Source: an uncultured Gammaproteobacteria bacterium (GTDB lineage Bacteria > Pseudomonadota > Gammaproteobacteria > CAMYKB01). Taken from it: 55,204 nucleotides of DNA. The stretch is from the NCBI GenBank assembly GCA_947258875.1, contig CAMYKB010000033.1:1-55204 (forward strand), read 5' to 3'. The notes under the pieces were generated by a model, which was not told the origin of the DNA, ran no database searches, and was given only the letters and a program-made list of their open reading frames with translations. Below, in pieces: positions 28,286 to 36,866 of this stretch (positions are counted from its first letter, which is position 1; every line of letters begins with the position of its first letter). Made by a program: the position numbers and the translations under genes.

Positions 28286-29764
28286 CTAGTCATCACTGCC
28301 ATCTTCACTTTCGATTTCGAGCTCAGTGGCCGGACCCGTGACATCCACGAAGGGATCCCACTTCACTTTTACTATCATGCCTTCAGCCAGGTACCCGAAA
28401 AAGTCTCCCGCTAGAACACTTTCAACCTCATCGATTTCATACTCGGTCCCAGCGTCGACGGAAACCGTAATACCCAGCAAAGTCACTGTCATGTTGTTTA
28501 CATCAAATGCGTCCACCGGGCCTTGCAAAGTTGCACTGGTATCAGCTTCATCGCGCTCCAGTCGTGTAGCGATAACAACATCGCCTTCGACATAGCCCTT
28601 CACCTCAACCCGGTCACCTTCAGCAAGATCAGAGATATCGAACATTCTCTCTTCATCGCGATCATCACGCACCCGTGTTTGATCATTGATCGCTACTGTG
28701 ATTCCGAGCAAGGTGATCGTTCCATTATCAGCATCAATCGCCTCAATATCTGCCTCAATCTTGACGTCATTGTCGAACTTGAATTCCACTTCATCGGCTT
28801 GCAGAACGCCATTGTCATCCAGATAACCTTCAACCTCGAGCTTGACACCTGGCTGGATATCATCTGCCACGCCACCCTCAAAGCGGGTGTTGTCATCTGT
28901 GCTGACAGGAATACCATTGATTTCAAACTCAGTGGCCGAGGTAACCACCGTCACATAACCCTCGATTTCTATCTCGCTACCCTCATCAGCATCTTCATGA
29001 ACGGCATGTTTTTGCTGTACCTTGGTGGCTACAAGATAAGGTGGAGGATTACTATAATCATTGCTATCACCCTTCACTGAGACCAACATGCCATCACTTA
29101 ACACGCCGTCGGTAATGTTGGTCAGATTTGCCGCGCTATAGTTTACTGTCAAACCGGAGATCTTGAATTCGAATAACGAGGTATCCAGATCGCTGATGGA
29201 TCCAATTACTTTGTACTTCGGCAGCGCGTCTTCCAGCTCAATGAAACTGGCTACGATTTCTCCGGCATCATTTCGCAAACCACTTACTTCGACCAGGGTG
29301 CCCTCCATAAGGCTGAGAAAATCAGTCTCATGAAAAACCGTCATTTCATCAGTGAGTACCGTTTGACCAAGAACGACCAAAGTATCTGTTGATGGATCAA
29401 TGGATTCGATGGGTCCCTTTACCGTTTCTTCAACCTCGATTTCATCGGCAACACCCTCAGCGTGGTCACCCATCACCGTCACGATCATGCCGACTTCAAG
29501 TGCCGATTCATCAACTTCTACGTCATCCGCAATGACCTTGGCGTTTGACGTATCGAAACGCATGCCATTGACATAGACACTGCCAAAACCCGTAATGGCA
29601 CCAACGCTGACATCATTTGGATTAGTAGCAGCTGTCGTACTTCCACCACCACCACAACCAGCAAGGAACAGAGGCGCAGCGATTGCAAATCCGGCCAAAA
29701 TAGTGAGACTGATCATCACAAATTGCCGCAGATAGAACATACTGCTATGGACGAGATTTTTCAT
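28286..29764 (-). CDS. DUF5666-like repeat lipoprotein (second paralogue)
   Basis: A 492-aa exported protein with the lipobox PLFLAGC followed by GGGGS. It has six units that correspond one-to-one with those of the protein at 25883-27346: GAITGFGSVYVNGMRFDT, GPIESIDPSTD, VIGSISDLDT, IEIEGYVTVV, KIEADIEAID and LQGPVDAFDV. Both proteins end in a related WDPF/WNAFVDV segment and an acidic tail. A whole-gene duplication flanking the DUF6502 gene is therefore likely. It is the first gene of the cluster, about 80 bases from its predicted promoter. Confidence 0.8.
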   Translation of the reverse strand: MKNLVHSSMFYLRQFVMISLTILAGFAIAAPLFLAGCGGGGSTTAATNPNDVSVGAITGFGSVYVNGMRFDTSNAKVIADDVEVDESALEVGMIVTVMGDHAEGVADEIEVEETVKGPIESIDPSTDTLVVLGQTVLTDEMTVFHETDFLSLMEGTLVEVSGLRNDAGEIVASFIELEDALPKYKVIGSISDLDTSLFEFKISGLTVNYSAANLTNITDGVLSDGMLVSVKGDSNDYSNPPPYLVATKVQQKHAVHEDADEGSEIEIEGYVTVVTSATEFEINGIPVSTDDNTRFEGGVADDIQPGVKLEVEGYLDDNGVLQADEVEFKFDNDVKIEADIEAIDADNGTITLLGITVAINDQTRVRDDRDEERMFDISDLAEGDRVEVKGYVEGDVVIATRLERDEADTSATLQGPVDAFDVNNMTVTLLGITVSVDAGTEYEIDEVESVLAGDFFGYLAEGMIVKVKWDPFVDVTGPATELEIESEDGSDD

Positions 29765-29843
29765 GAGGTTACTCCCATAATCTTATTCAGGGTTAAGACC
29801 GAATCCTTGTCAGGGGCCTGGCATCAACACACACCAGAATGAT

Positions 29844-29878
29844 ATTGGGAAAATATTCCCAATCTACATGTTTGTCAA
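29844..29878 (-). promoter_or_regulatory. Promoter with palindromic operator for the DUF5666/DUF6502 cluster
   Basis: On the minus strand, TTGACA (complement of 29873-29878) stands 17 bases before TATTTT (complement of 29850-29855), a good sigma-70-type pair. The -10 lies inside the perfect inverted repeat ATTGGGAA (29844-29851) / TTCCCAAT (29856-29863), an operator-like arrangement that would let a bound protein block RNA polymerase. The regulator is unknown. Confidence 0.65.
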
Positions 29879-30004
29879 TATCTTTTTATGAGAACCAGTA
29901 CCAATTCCAGAATACTTCTACAGCCATCAAGGCCCTCCAAGCAGGCTTGATAGATCACAGAACGGTGAATTAATTCAACAATTACAGAAGGTTAAGTGGA
30001 CTAT

Positions 30005-30853
30005 ATGACAGCAAAGCACTCAGGGCGCAGCATATTAATCACCGGTTGTTCCAGCGGCATTGGCCTTTGTGTGGCTAGCGGCCTGAAACAACGCGGCTAC
30101 CGTGTGTTTGCCACAGCCAGGAGACAGACCGACGTCGAACGACTGACAACAGCGGGGCTCGAATCCCTGCAATTGGATCTTGATGATAGCGCCTCAATCG
30201 CCACCGCTGTCGACAAGGTCTTGGAACGTACCGGGGGCAAACTGGATGCCTTGTTCAACAACGGCGCCTATGGTCAGCCAGGTGCGATTGAAGATTTAAG
30301 TCGCGAGGTGCTACGCGCACAACTCGAAACTAATCTACTGGGCTGGCTTGAATTGACTAACCTGATCATTCCGGTGATGCGCAAACAAGGCCATGGACGC
30401 ATCATCCAGAACAGCTCAGTGCTGGGGTTTGCAGCACTCCCTTTTCGCGGCGCCTACAATACCAGCAAATATGCCCTCGAGGGCATGACCGACACCCTGC
30501 GCCTGGAACTACGCGGCAGCGGCATCCACGTCTCTTTGGTAGAACCTGGGCCGATCGAAAGCCGCTTCAGGGCTAACGCCCATACCGCGATGCAAAAAAA
30601 CATCGATATCGAAAACAGCGTTTACCACCATCGTTACAAGGCCACGATAGAACGCCTCAGCAAGGAGGGACCGGCAGTCCCCTTTACGCTGCCGCCGCAC
30701 GCAGTGCTTAAACGCGTGATTCATGCCCTGGAGAGCCGCAGTCCAAAGCCTCGTTACTATGTAACCTTTCCGACCTATTTGTTTGGTTACCTGAAACGTG
30801 CCATATCAACACGCATGCTGGACACAATTCTCATGAAGCTCGCGGGATCCTGA
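30005..30853 (+). CDS. Short-chain dehydrogenase/reductase
   Basis: A classical SDR of 282 aa. The nucleotide-binding motif is TGCSSGIG, the NNGA motif is NNGAYGQPG, and the catalytic Ser and Tyr-x-x-x-Lys are in NSSVLGF and YNTSKYALEG. The C-terminal region (RARYYVTF-like, GYLKRAISTRML) resembles SDRs annotated as acting on lipids or retinol-like alcohols, but the substrate cannot be told. AGAAGG at 29986-29991 fits neither the GTG at 29996 nor the ATG at 30005 perfectly; the ATG is chosen. Confidence 0.85.
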   Translation: MTAKHSGRSILITGCSSGIGLCVASGLKQRGYRVFATARRQTDVERLTTAGLESLQLDLDDSASIATAVDKVLERTGGKLDALFNNGAYGQPGAIEDLSREVLRAQLETNLLGWLELTNLIIPVMRKQGHGRIIQNSSVLGFAALPFRGAYNTSKYALEGMTDTLRLELRGSGIHVSLVEPGPIESRFRANAHTAMQKNIDIENSVYHHRYKATIERLSKEGPAVPFTLPPHAVLKRVIHALESRSPKPRYYVTFPTYLFGYLKRAISTRMLDTILMKLAGS

Positions 30854-31018
30854 GTCCAGGCAAACACATCGGCAACCCAAAGAAGCTTGGATGAACTCAT
30901 GACTGCCGGCCAGGTGCTCGAAATCAATCGGGACTTGCTAGCACCGCTGCAGACTTAATGGGCACTGGAATTGTGAGAATCTTTATATACTAAAGAACAT
31001 GGCCTTGGCGTCGAAAAC

Positions 31019-31684
31019 TCAGGACCCGCGCTCAACAGGAAGCCCTGCGAGTTGCCATTCAGGATAACCGTCTTCAAGACGTCGCGCCTTGAAACCATAC
31101 TCGCGCAGACGGCTGACTGCATCATAGGCCAACACGCAGTACGGTCCGCGGCAATAGGCAACCACTTGTTCATTGAGCTGAAAGTGATTCAAATGTGCTT
31201 CCAGCTCCGCGAGAGGAATATTGATGGCGCCAGGCAAATGCCCCGCCGCAAATTCCTCGGCGGGCCGTACATCCAGAACCGTCACCGTGCCATTACGAGC
31301 ACGTTCCAGCAGCTCAGTTGCTGGCACGGGTTCCAGTGAATCCTTTTCTCTCAGGTACTGTGCAACCAGGCGGTCTACGTCTGCCAGACGTTGTTCAGCA
31401 ACACGCCGCAGACTATCCAGCAAAGCGATAACATCGTCACCCGCCAGTCGATAAAGCACCTGTTGGCCTTGCTTGCGACCGATAACCAGACCAGCCTGCT
31501 TCAGGTGCTGCAAGTGCTGGGATGTGTTGGCAACGGACAAACTCGACACCTGCGCTAGGGCTTCCACTCCCCGCTCTCCCTGGGCCAGGAACTCCAGCAA
31601 TTCCAGACGGTTAGCATTCCCCAACGCCTTGCCGACACGTGCAAACTGGGAGAACAGCTCCTGTTTGAAGTTACCACTGGACAT
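31019..31684 (-). CDS. ArsR-family regulator fused to a rhodanese domain
   Basis: A 221-aa fusion. Residues 1-105 are an ArsR winged helix (ALGNANRLELLEFLAQGERG, SLSVANTSQHLQHLKQAGLV as recognition helix). Residues 115-221 are a rhodanese domain with the active-site loop YCRGPYCVLA. The ArsR part has no cysteines, so metal sensing by the usual CxC sites is unlikely. Sensing or transfer of sulfane sulfur by the rhodanese cysteine is a reasonable inference. It diverges from the membrane-enzyme genes starting at 31794, with an operator-like palindrome between. Confidence 0.9.
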   Translation of the reverse strand: MSSGNFKQELFSQFARVGKALGNANRLELLEFLAQGERGVEALAQVSSLSVANTSQHLQHLKQAGLVIGRKQGQQVLYRLAGDDVIALLDSLRRVAEQRLADVDRLVAQYLREKDSLEPVPATELLERARNGTVTVLDVRPAEEFAAGHLPGAINIPLAELEAHLNHFQLNEQVVAYCRGPYCVLAYDAVSRLREYGFKARRLEDGYPEWQLAGLPVERGS

Positions 31685-31707
31685 GATCTAATACCTCATC
31701 TTAATTA

Positions 31708-31729
31708 TATTCAATAAATCAATTGAATA
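31708..31729. promoter_or_regulatory. ArsR-type operator palindrome
   Basis: TATTCAAT (31708-31715) and ATTGAATA (31722-31729) are perfect inverted arms with a 6-base AT-rich spacer, in the divergent region between the ArsR-rhodanese gene and the desaturase-like gene. TTCAAT-N6-ATTGAA resembles operators known for ArsR/SmtB proteins, so autoregulation and control of the divergent operon are likely. Confidence 0.6.
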
Positions 31730-31793
31730 ATTTATATATACAGTTTAGCCTTATAAGTCACTATTACAAGCCCCACAGCTCGAGTATCAGCAC

Positions 31794-32612
31794 ATGGCAA
31801 TAAGCGACACCATCAACAACTATGAAATGATCATCCGGCTCGGCGCCTTCTTTGGCGTGTTTGCCATTATGGCAACATGGGAAATACTGTCTCCACGCCG
31901 TGCGCTGACACAATCAAAACCGGCACGCTGGCTGAACAACCTCAGCCTGGTTGCGCTGGATACCCTCCTGGTGCGTATGCTACTTCCGGCGACCGCTGTG
32001 AGCATCGCGCTGCATTCACAACTCCAGGACTGGGGACTGTTGAATATTATCGAGCTACCGTTTTGGCTGGGTGTAGTCATAGCCATCATCGTCATGGATT
32101 TCGCCATCTACCTGCAGCATGTGATGTTTCATGCTCTGCCCATGCTATGGCGTCTGCATCGCGTTCACCATGCGGACCTGGATTTCGACCTCACCACTGG
32201 CAGCCGTTTTCACCCCATCGAAATCCTGTTATCGATGCTGATTAAATTTACGGTCATTATTTTGCTCGGCCCACCAGTAGTTGCCGTGTTGTTATTTGAA
32301 ATACTCCTCAACGGTATGTCGATGTTCAATCATAGTAACGTGCGTCTAGTACATCACTCCATCGAAGATGACGAAACCAACAGCAATTTCGGCTTCAACC
32401 TGTCATGGTGTGACAAACTGTTTGCCACCTACCATCAACAGCCCCGCGCCGGCCATGAGAACATGACCATAGGCATTCGCGGATTCCGCGACAGCAGGCA
32501 CTGCATCAACCTGGCGGGCTTGCTGTCATTGCCCTTTATCGGCAAAGTGACGGGTTATGCGATAAACCGTCGCCAATGGGATGAGGATGATGGAAAAACA
32601 GCCGGCAAATAG
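31794..32612 (+). CDS. Sterol desaturase / fatty acid hydroxylase family protein
   Basis: A 272-aa integral membrane di-iron enzyme. The histidine clusters typical of the family are HVMFHAL, RLHRVHH, FHPIE, HSNVRLVHH and TYHQQP. Four hydrophobic helices lie in the first 170 residues. The substrate is probably a lipid or other hydrophobic compound, unidentified. It overlaps the next gene by about 30 bases, so the two form an operon diverging from the ArsR-rhodanese regulator. Confidence 0.85.
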   Translation: MAISDTINNYEMIIRLGAFFGVFAIMATWEILSPRRALTQSKPARWLNNLSLVALDTLLVRMLLPATAVSIALHSQLQDWGLLNIIELPFWLGVVIAIIVMDFAIYLQHVMFHALPMLWRLHRVHHADLDFDLTTGSRFHPIEILLSMLIKFTVIILLGPPVVAVLLFEILLNGMSMFNHSNVRLVHHSIEDDETNSNFGFNLSWCDKLFATYHQQPRAGHENMTIGIRGFRDSRHCINLAGLLSLPFIGKVTGYAINRRQWDEDDGKTAGK

Positions 32613-33579
32613 AAACAAAATTCTGCGTATCAGTCTACTTGTCCTACTGGCTATTGGTATCACCTTAGCAATTACCTACCGGGATCTATTTAATGAAGAG
32701 GCCCTGACTCAATGGGTTAACAATGCTGGTGCGGCGGCACCCGTTTTGTTCATCATAATTTATGCGCTGGCGGCCGTGTTGTTCCTGCCCGGTTCGTTGT
32801 TAACGCTTGCTGGTGGCGCACTGTTCGGCCCAGTATGGGGTACATTGTATAACCTCACTGGCGCAACCATCGGTGCCACATTATCCTTTCTGGTATCGCG
32901 TTATCTCGCCGCCGACTGGGTGACCCAGAAAACCGGCGGGCGTTTAAAGCAATTGATCGATGGCGTTGAGAACGAGGGTTGGCGCTTCGTTGCGTTTACG
33001 CGTCTGGTGCCCGTGTTCCCCTTCAATCTGTTGAACTATGCCCTGGGGCTGACACGCATACCTTTGTTGCATTACGTCCTCGCAACCTTTATCTGCATGT
33101 TCCCCGGCGGCCTGGCATACACCTATCTTGGTTATGTCGGCCGCGAAGCCCTAAGTGGTGATGAAGCCGTGATTCAAAAAATACTTCTGGCGCTGGCGTT
33201 GTTGGCAGTCGCAATCTTCCTGCCCAGATTTATTAAGCGCTTGCGCCAACCATCCATCCCATTGTTAACAGTCGATGAACTTCGACAACGCTTGGCCGAT
33301 GGCACTGAGACACTAGTACTGGACATGCGCTCAGCGGATGAATTCAGCGGCGAATTGGGGCACATCAAGGACGCCATGAATATCCCGGTTGAATCGCTAC
33401 GCAAACAACTTCAGCAACTGGATGCCTTCCGCAACCAGCCGATAGCCATCATCTGTCATACGGATCGCAGGTCCAAGCATGCTGCGCAACTCCTGGCCGG
33501 AGCCGGTTTCACACGTCTTGCGATCGTCACTGGCGGCATGGTGAAATGGCACCAGCACGATTTTCCAGTAGAAGCCTAA
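32581..33579 (+). CDS. TVP38/TMEM64 (DedA-like) membrane protein fused to a rhodanese domain
   Basis: A 332-aa fusion. Residues 1-210 are a TVP38-type membrane domain, with the hallmarks VLFLPGSLLTLAGGALFGP, GATIGATLSFLVSRY and FTRLVPVFPFNLLNYALGLT. Residues 220-332 are a rhodanese domain with the active cysteine in ICHTDRRS. An ATG at 32590 may be the true start. The gene shares its last 4 bases, tail to tail, with lutC. The rhodanese domain links it functionally to the divergent ArsR-rhodanese regulator; the transported or processed compound is unknown. Confidence 0.88.
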   Translation: MRMMEKQPANRNKILRISLLVLLAIGITLAITYRDLFNEEALTQWVNNAGAAAPVLFIIIYALAAVLFLPGSLLTLAGGALFGPVWGTLYNLTGATIGATLSFLVSRYLAADWVTQKTGGRLKQLIDGVENEGWRFVAFTRLVPVFPFNLLNYALGLTRIPLLHYVLATFICMFPGGLAYTYLGYVGREALSGDEAVIQKILLALALLAVAIFLPRFIKRLRQPSIPLLTVDELRQRLADGTETLVLDMRSADEFSGELGHIKDAMNIPVESLRKQLQQLDAFRNQPIAIICHTDRRSKHAAQLLAGAGFTRLAIVTGGMVKWHQHDFPVEA

Positions 33580-34220
33580 GCTATCAACAACACATGCAGG
33601 CGGCGTGGTCCGTGCGCACCCAGTTGAATGGTCTGCTCGACATCGGCAGTACGTGAGGGGCCGGTAATAAAATTCACCGTCCGCGGCATATCGATGCCCT
33701 GTTGTTGCAGCAATGACCAGACATCTTCCATGTGAGTTACGATTTGAGACGCCCGCACCACCACCACGTGATCGTCGGGGAGAAAATTCAAAGAAGTTGG
33801 GCTTTCACGACTTGATAACAGCACTACACTGCCAGTCTCGGCAACAGCGGCAAAACAGGGCGTAACACTTATATTGTGTTCACCATGTGTCGGCCCAAAC
33901 TCAAGCTCCAGCCCATCAGGCCATGACAGGTTACTAAGAACAGGTGCTATAACAATACCTGACCCTGCATTATGCACCTCAATATATTTCGTAATCGCCG
34001 CGGGCACAGCGTTGATACTGGATAGCTGCTCAACTGTGGCACCCGCGTGTTGCAGCTTGTGGATAAATCGCACAGCGGGCTTGTCTAAGATCATTGGCAA
34101 GGTATGTCGCCGCGCATTATTGAGTCTTTGCGTGGCTGACTGCAGCTGTTCTAACGGCAACTTATCCCGGCCCAGTGAGCGGCGCAACTGCCGAAGAATG
34201 CTCGCCCGTGCATCACCCAT
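33576..34220 (-). CDS. lutC: LutC-type LUD domain protein
   Basis: A 214-aa LUD (YkgG) protein, third subunit of the LutABC complex that oxidises L-lactate to pyruvate. Family features are SLNFLPDDHVVVV, NFITGPSRTADVEQTIQLGA and HGPRRLHVLL. The N-terminal region RQLRRSLGRDKL is typical. It begins at the base where the lutB stop ends, so the genes are translationally coupled. Confidence 0.9.
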   Translation of the reverse strand: MGDARASILRQLRRSLGRDKLPLEQLQSATQRLNNARRHTLPMILDKPAVRFIHKLQHAGATVEQLSSINAVPAAITKYIEVHNAGSGIVIAPVLSNLSWPDGLELEFGPTHGEHNISVTPCFAAVAETGSVVLLSSRESPTSLNFLPDDHVVVVRASQIVTHMEDVWSLLQQQGIDMPRTVNFITGPSRTADVEQTIQLGAHGPRRLHVLLIA

Positions 34221-35644
34221 CAGCGTTGCTCTCCGTTACGTCGTCGCCACGCAGAAACAAATGTTTCCCCCTGGGGCGCCGGCAAATCACGGCTCTCAGT
34301 CCAACCTCGTGCAAACGGCATAGCACGGAAATACCCCTTACCACAGCTCATTCCGGCAAGTACCCGGATCTTGATATCAGCAAGAAAGCGATACAAGCGT
34401 GGATGTTTGGCAAACCAGGCCCATAGCCGCAACGCCCAGCGTTCGTGGCGCGGACCCAGACCGGTCTCGAATTGCTGTCGCCGCAGGCCGCGCAACATCT
34501 CAGGCAACGGAATACCCATCGGGCAAACCTGTTGGCAACGACCATTGAGAGTGCAGGCATTCGGCAGATCACCACTTGTCTTTACACCCAGCATCAGCGG
34601 CGTGAGCACCGCCCCCATCGGACCAGGATAAACCCAGCCGTAGGCATGCCCGCCCACGGCACTGTATACGGGGCAATGGTTTAGACAGGCTCCACAGCGG
34701 ATGCAGTGCAACATATCGCGGAATTCATTACCCAACATGTCGCTGCGCCCGTTATCAAGCAGCACCACATGGTATTCCTCTGGTCCGTCAAGATCGCCAT
34801 CACGCCTGGGGCCGGTACTAAAGGTGGTATAGCTGGTAATTTCCTGCCCGGTGGCGCTACGCGCCAACAGACGCAGTAGAGTGCTCGCATCATTTAGCGT
34901 AGGCACAAGCTTGTCGATCGCCGCAATCACAATATGCACCCTGGGAATCGAGCAGGAGAGATCACCATTGCCCTCATTGGTAACGATGATGTTAGAGCCG
35001 GTTTCAGCAATCAAAAAATTGGCGCCGGTAATCCCTACATCCGCTGTCAGAAACTGGTCGCGCAGCACCTGTCGCGCCTCATTGACAATTGCCGGAATCT
35101 CGGTCTGCCGTTCGGCATAACCCAGAGCAGCATGATGCGTATGGAATAAATCAGTGATCTGTTCTTTGGTCTTGTGTACCGCAGGCGCAATGATATGACT
35201 GGGCGCCTCCCTGGCGAGTTGAATAATGTATTCACCAAGGTCGGTTTCGATCACTTCAAATCCAGCTGCTTGCAGGGCGTCGTTTACCGCAATCTCCTCG
35301 CCCACCATGGATTTACCCTTGGCAATACGTCTGGCATTGGTGCCCAGGCAAATATTGACAATTGCCTTGCAGGCGTCTTCCGGTGTACGCGCCCAATGCA
35401 CATGCCCGCCACGTTGCTCAACCTGTTGCTCGTAGTGCTCAAGATAGACATCCAGATACTCAAGGCTATGCTCCTTGATCGCCCTGGCATCTGCCTGTAA
35501 TTTCTCAAATTCAGGTAGCGCGTTTACTGCCGCTGCACGTTTGTCGACAAAACCGCCCCTGGCTTTGGCTAGCGCGCGCTGCAAAGTTTCATCATGCAAT
35601 GCCACCCTGGTATTGTGTTTGAATAGGTGGGTGCTGCTGTCCAC
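34220..35644 (-). CDS. lutB: LutB-type iron-sulfur protein with LUD domain
   Basis: A 474-aa protein. The N-terminal LUD domain includes GITGANFLIAETGSN and TNEGNGDLS. Two 4Fe-4S clusters are bound by CIRCGACLNHCPVY and CTLNGRCQQVCPMGIP. The C-terminal extension (WAWFAKHPRLYRFL and following) matches LutB. It would pass electrons from lactate within the LutABC complex. Its ends touch lutA and lutC. Confidence 0.94.
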   Translation of the reverse strand: MDSSTHLFKHNTRVALHDETLQRALAKARGGFVDKRAAAVNALPEFEKLQADARAIKEHSLEYLDVYLEHYEQQVEQRGGHVHWARTPEDACKAIVNICLGTNARRIAKGKSMVGEEIAVNDALQAAGFEVIETDLGEYIIQLAREAPSHIIAPAVHKTKEQITDLFHTHHAALGYAERQTEIPAIVNEARQVLRDQFLTADVGITGANFLIAETGSNIIVTNEGNGDLSCSIPRVHIVIAAIDKLVPTLNDASTLLRLLARSATGQEITSYTTFSTGPRRDGDLDGPEEYHVVLLDNGRSDMLGNEFRDMLHCIRCGACLNHCPVYSAVGGHAYGWVYPGPMGAVLTPLMLGVKTSGDLPNACTLNGRCQQVCPMGIPLPEMLRGLRRQQFETGLGPRHERWALRLWAWFAKHPRLYRFLADIKIRVLAGMSCGKGYFRAMPFARGWTESRDLPAPQGETFVSAWRRRNGEQR

Positions 35645-36453
35645 TATGACACCGGATCTTCACTTGTCGGCCCGCTGCTCACTGGGACGCCGATTGGGGG
35701 CACGGTTGTCATGCCCGCCAACACTTCAGCTATGTGATATACCTTGATGGGCTGTTGCAGCCGAGAAAGACGGCCGGCAATATTTAATAGACAGCCCATA
35801 TCACCGGCGAACAGCGTATCGGCACCGCTGTCCATAATGTTTTTTGCCTTGTCAGATACCAGGCGCGTCGACAGCTCTGGATATTTCACACAAAAGGTAC
35901 CGCCGAAACCACAACAGACTTCGGTATCCTGCATCTCGACCAATACCAATCCTTCAATGTTGGCGAGAAGATTGCGGGGCTGCTGCTTGATACCCAACTC
36001 ACGCAACCCTGAACAGCTGTCATGATATGCTGCCTTACCTGCATAGTATGCAGTCAGTTGCTTAATGCCCAATACGTCAGTCATGAAACTGATCAGCTCA
36101 TAACTCTTGCCTGCAAAATCCTGTGCTCTGGCCTGCCACTGCGGATCACCTGCAAACAGTTTCGGATAATGCAGCTTGAGCATGCCTGCGCAGGACCCGG
36201 ATGGTGCCACGACATAATCGTAATTTTCGAAGATACTAATAACATGTTGCGCTATGGCGCGCGCATCGGCTTGATCACCGTTGTTATAGGCAGGCTGACC
36301 GCAACAGGTTTGCGATACGGGCACATCGACTTCACAGCCCGCATCCTGCAACAACTTTGCGGTTGCAAAACCCACATTGGGGCGAAACAGATCAACCAGG
36401 CAGGTCGCAAACAAACCGACCTTCGGACCGCGGTGAGATACAGCAGAATCCAT
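35644..36453 (-). CDS. lutA: LutA-type heterodisulfide-reductase-like Fe-S oxidoreductase
   Basis: A 269-aa protein with two cysteine-rich CCG domains: QTCCGQPAYNNGD, and EVCCGFGGTFCVKYPE with an upstream DSCSG. These bind an unusual Fe-S cluster in related enzymes. ATG 36453 (MDSAVSHRGPKVGLFATC) is the sensible start; the frame extends upstream into the cupredoxin gene without similarity. No lactate permease is visible in the window. Confidence 0.93.
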   Translation of the reverse strand: MDSAVSHRGPKVGLFATCLVDLFRPNVGFATAKLLQDAGCEVDVPVSQTCCGQPAYNNGDQADARAIAQHVISIFENYDYVVAPSGSCAGMLKLHYPKLFAGDPQWQARAQDFAGKSYELISFMTDVLGIKQLTAYYAGKAAYHDSCSGLRELGIKQQPRNLLANIEGLVLVEMQDTEVCCGFGGTFCVKYPELSTRLVSDKAKNIMDSGADTLFAGDMGCLLNIAGRLSRLQQPIKVYHIAEVLAGMTTVPPIGVPVSSGPTSEDPVS

Positions 36454-36502
36454 AGCCACAAGTCTAATACAAGCCGGCAAGAAAGTATGGCGAAAATAGC
36501 AG

Positions 36503-36865
36503 CTACGTTGTAACGTGCAAGCGTCCCCGGTACATACCCATCTGGCAGGTGAATTCATGCACGCCAGGCTGTTCGAATTTCACCGGGATATCGATAGTTC
36601 CATTTACAGGCGGTGAGACGGCGATATCCAAATCAGGAATCAGCACTTGTTCGGCACAAGACGACGGATCAGCACGGTGAATTCGCAACGTCACGAGCCG
36701 CCCAACCGGCAGCTCAATATCGGTGGGCGTGAACACACCGTCCTGCATGCGTACATCCACTAACGCGCTCGCAACGCGTTGCGTCGCTACGTTGCGTGCA
36801 AACCAGAACCACCACACGATTAACGCAATCAGCAGCAATCCACCCAGGTTAATAATCCAGGGCAT
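36503..36865 (-). CDS. Membrane-anchored cupredoxin-like protein
   Basis: A 120-aa protein with one N-terminal transmembrane anchor (INLGGLLLIALIVWWFWFA) and a plastocyanin-like beta domain ending FTCQMGMYRGRLHV. The Cys and Met residues there suggest a copper site facing the periplasm. ATG 36865 is one base after the copA stop, so it is co-translated with the copper exporter. It may receive or buffer copper moved by CopA. Cupredoxin-CopA pairs of this type are seen in other Proteobacteria. Confidence 0.82.
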   Translation of the reverse strand: MPWIINLGGLLLIALIVWWFWFARNVATQRVASALVDVRMQDGVFTPTDIELPVGRLVTLRIHRADPSSCAEQVLIPDLDIAVSPPVNGTIDIPVKFEQPGVHEFTCQMGMYRGRLHVTT

Positions 36866-36866
36866 G

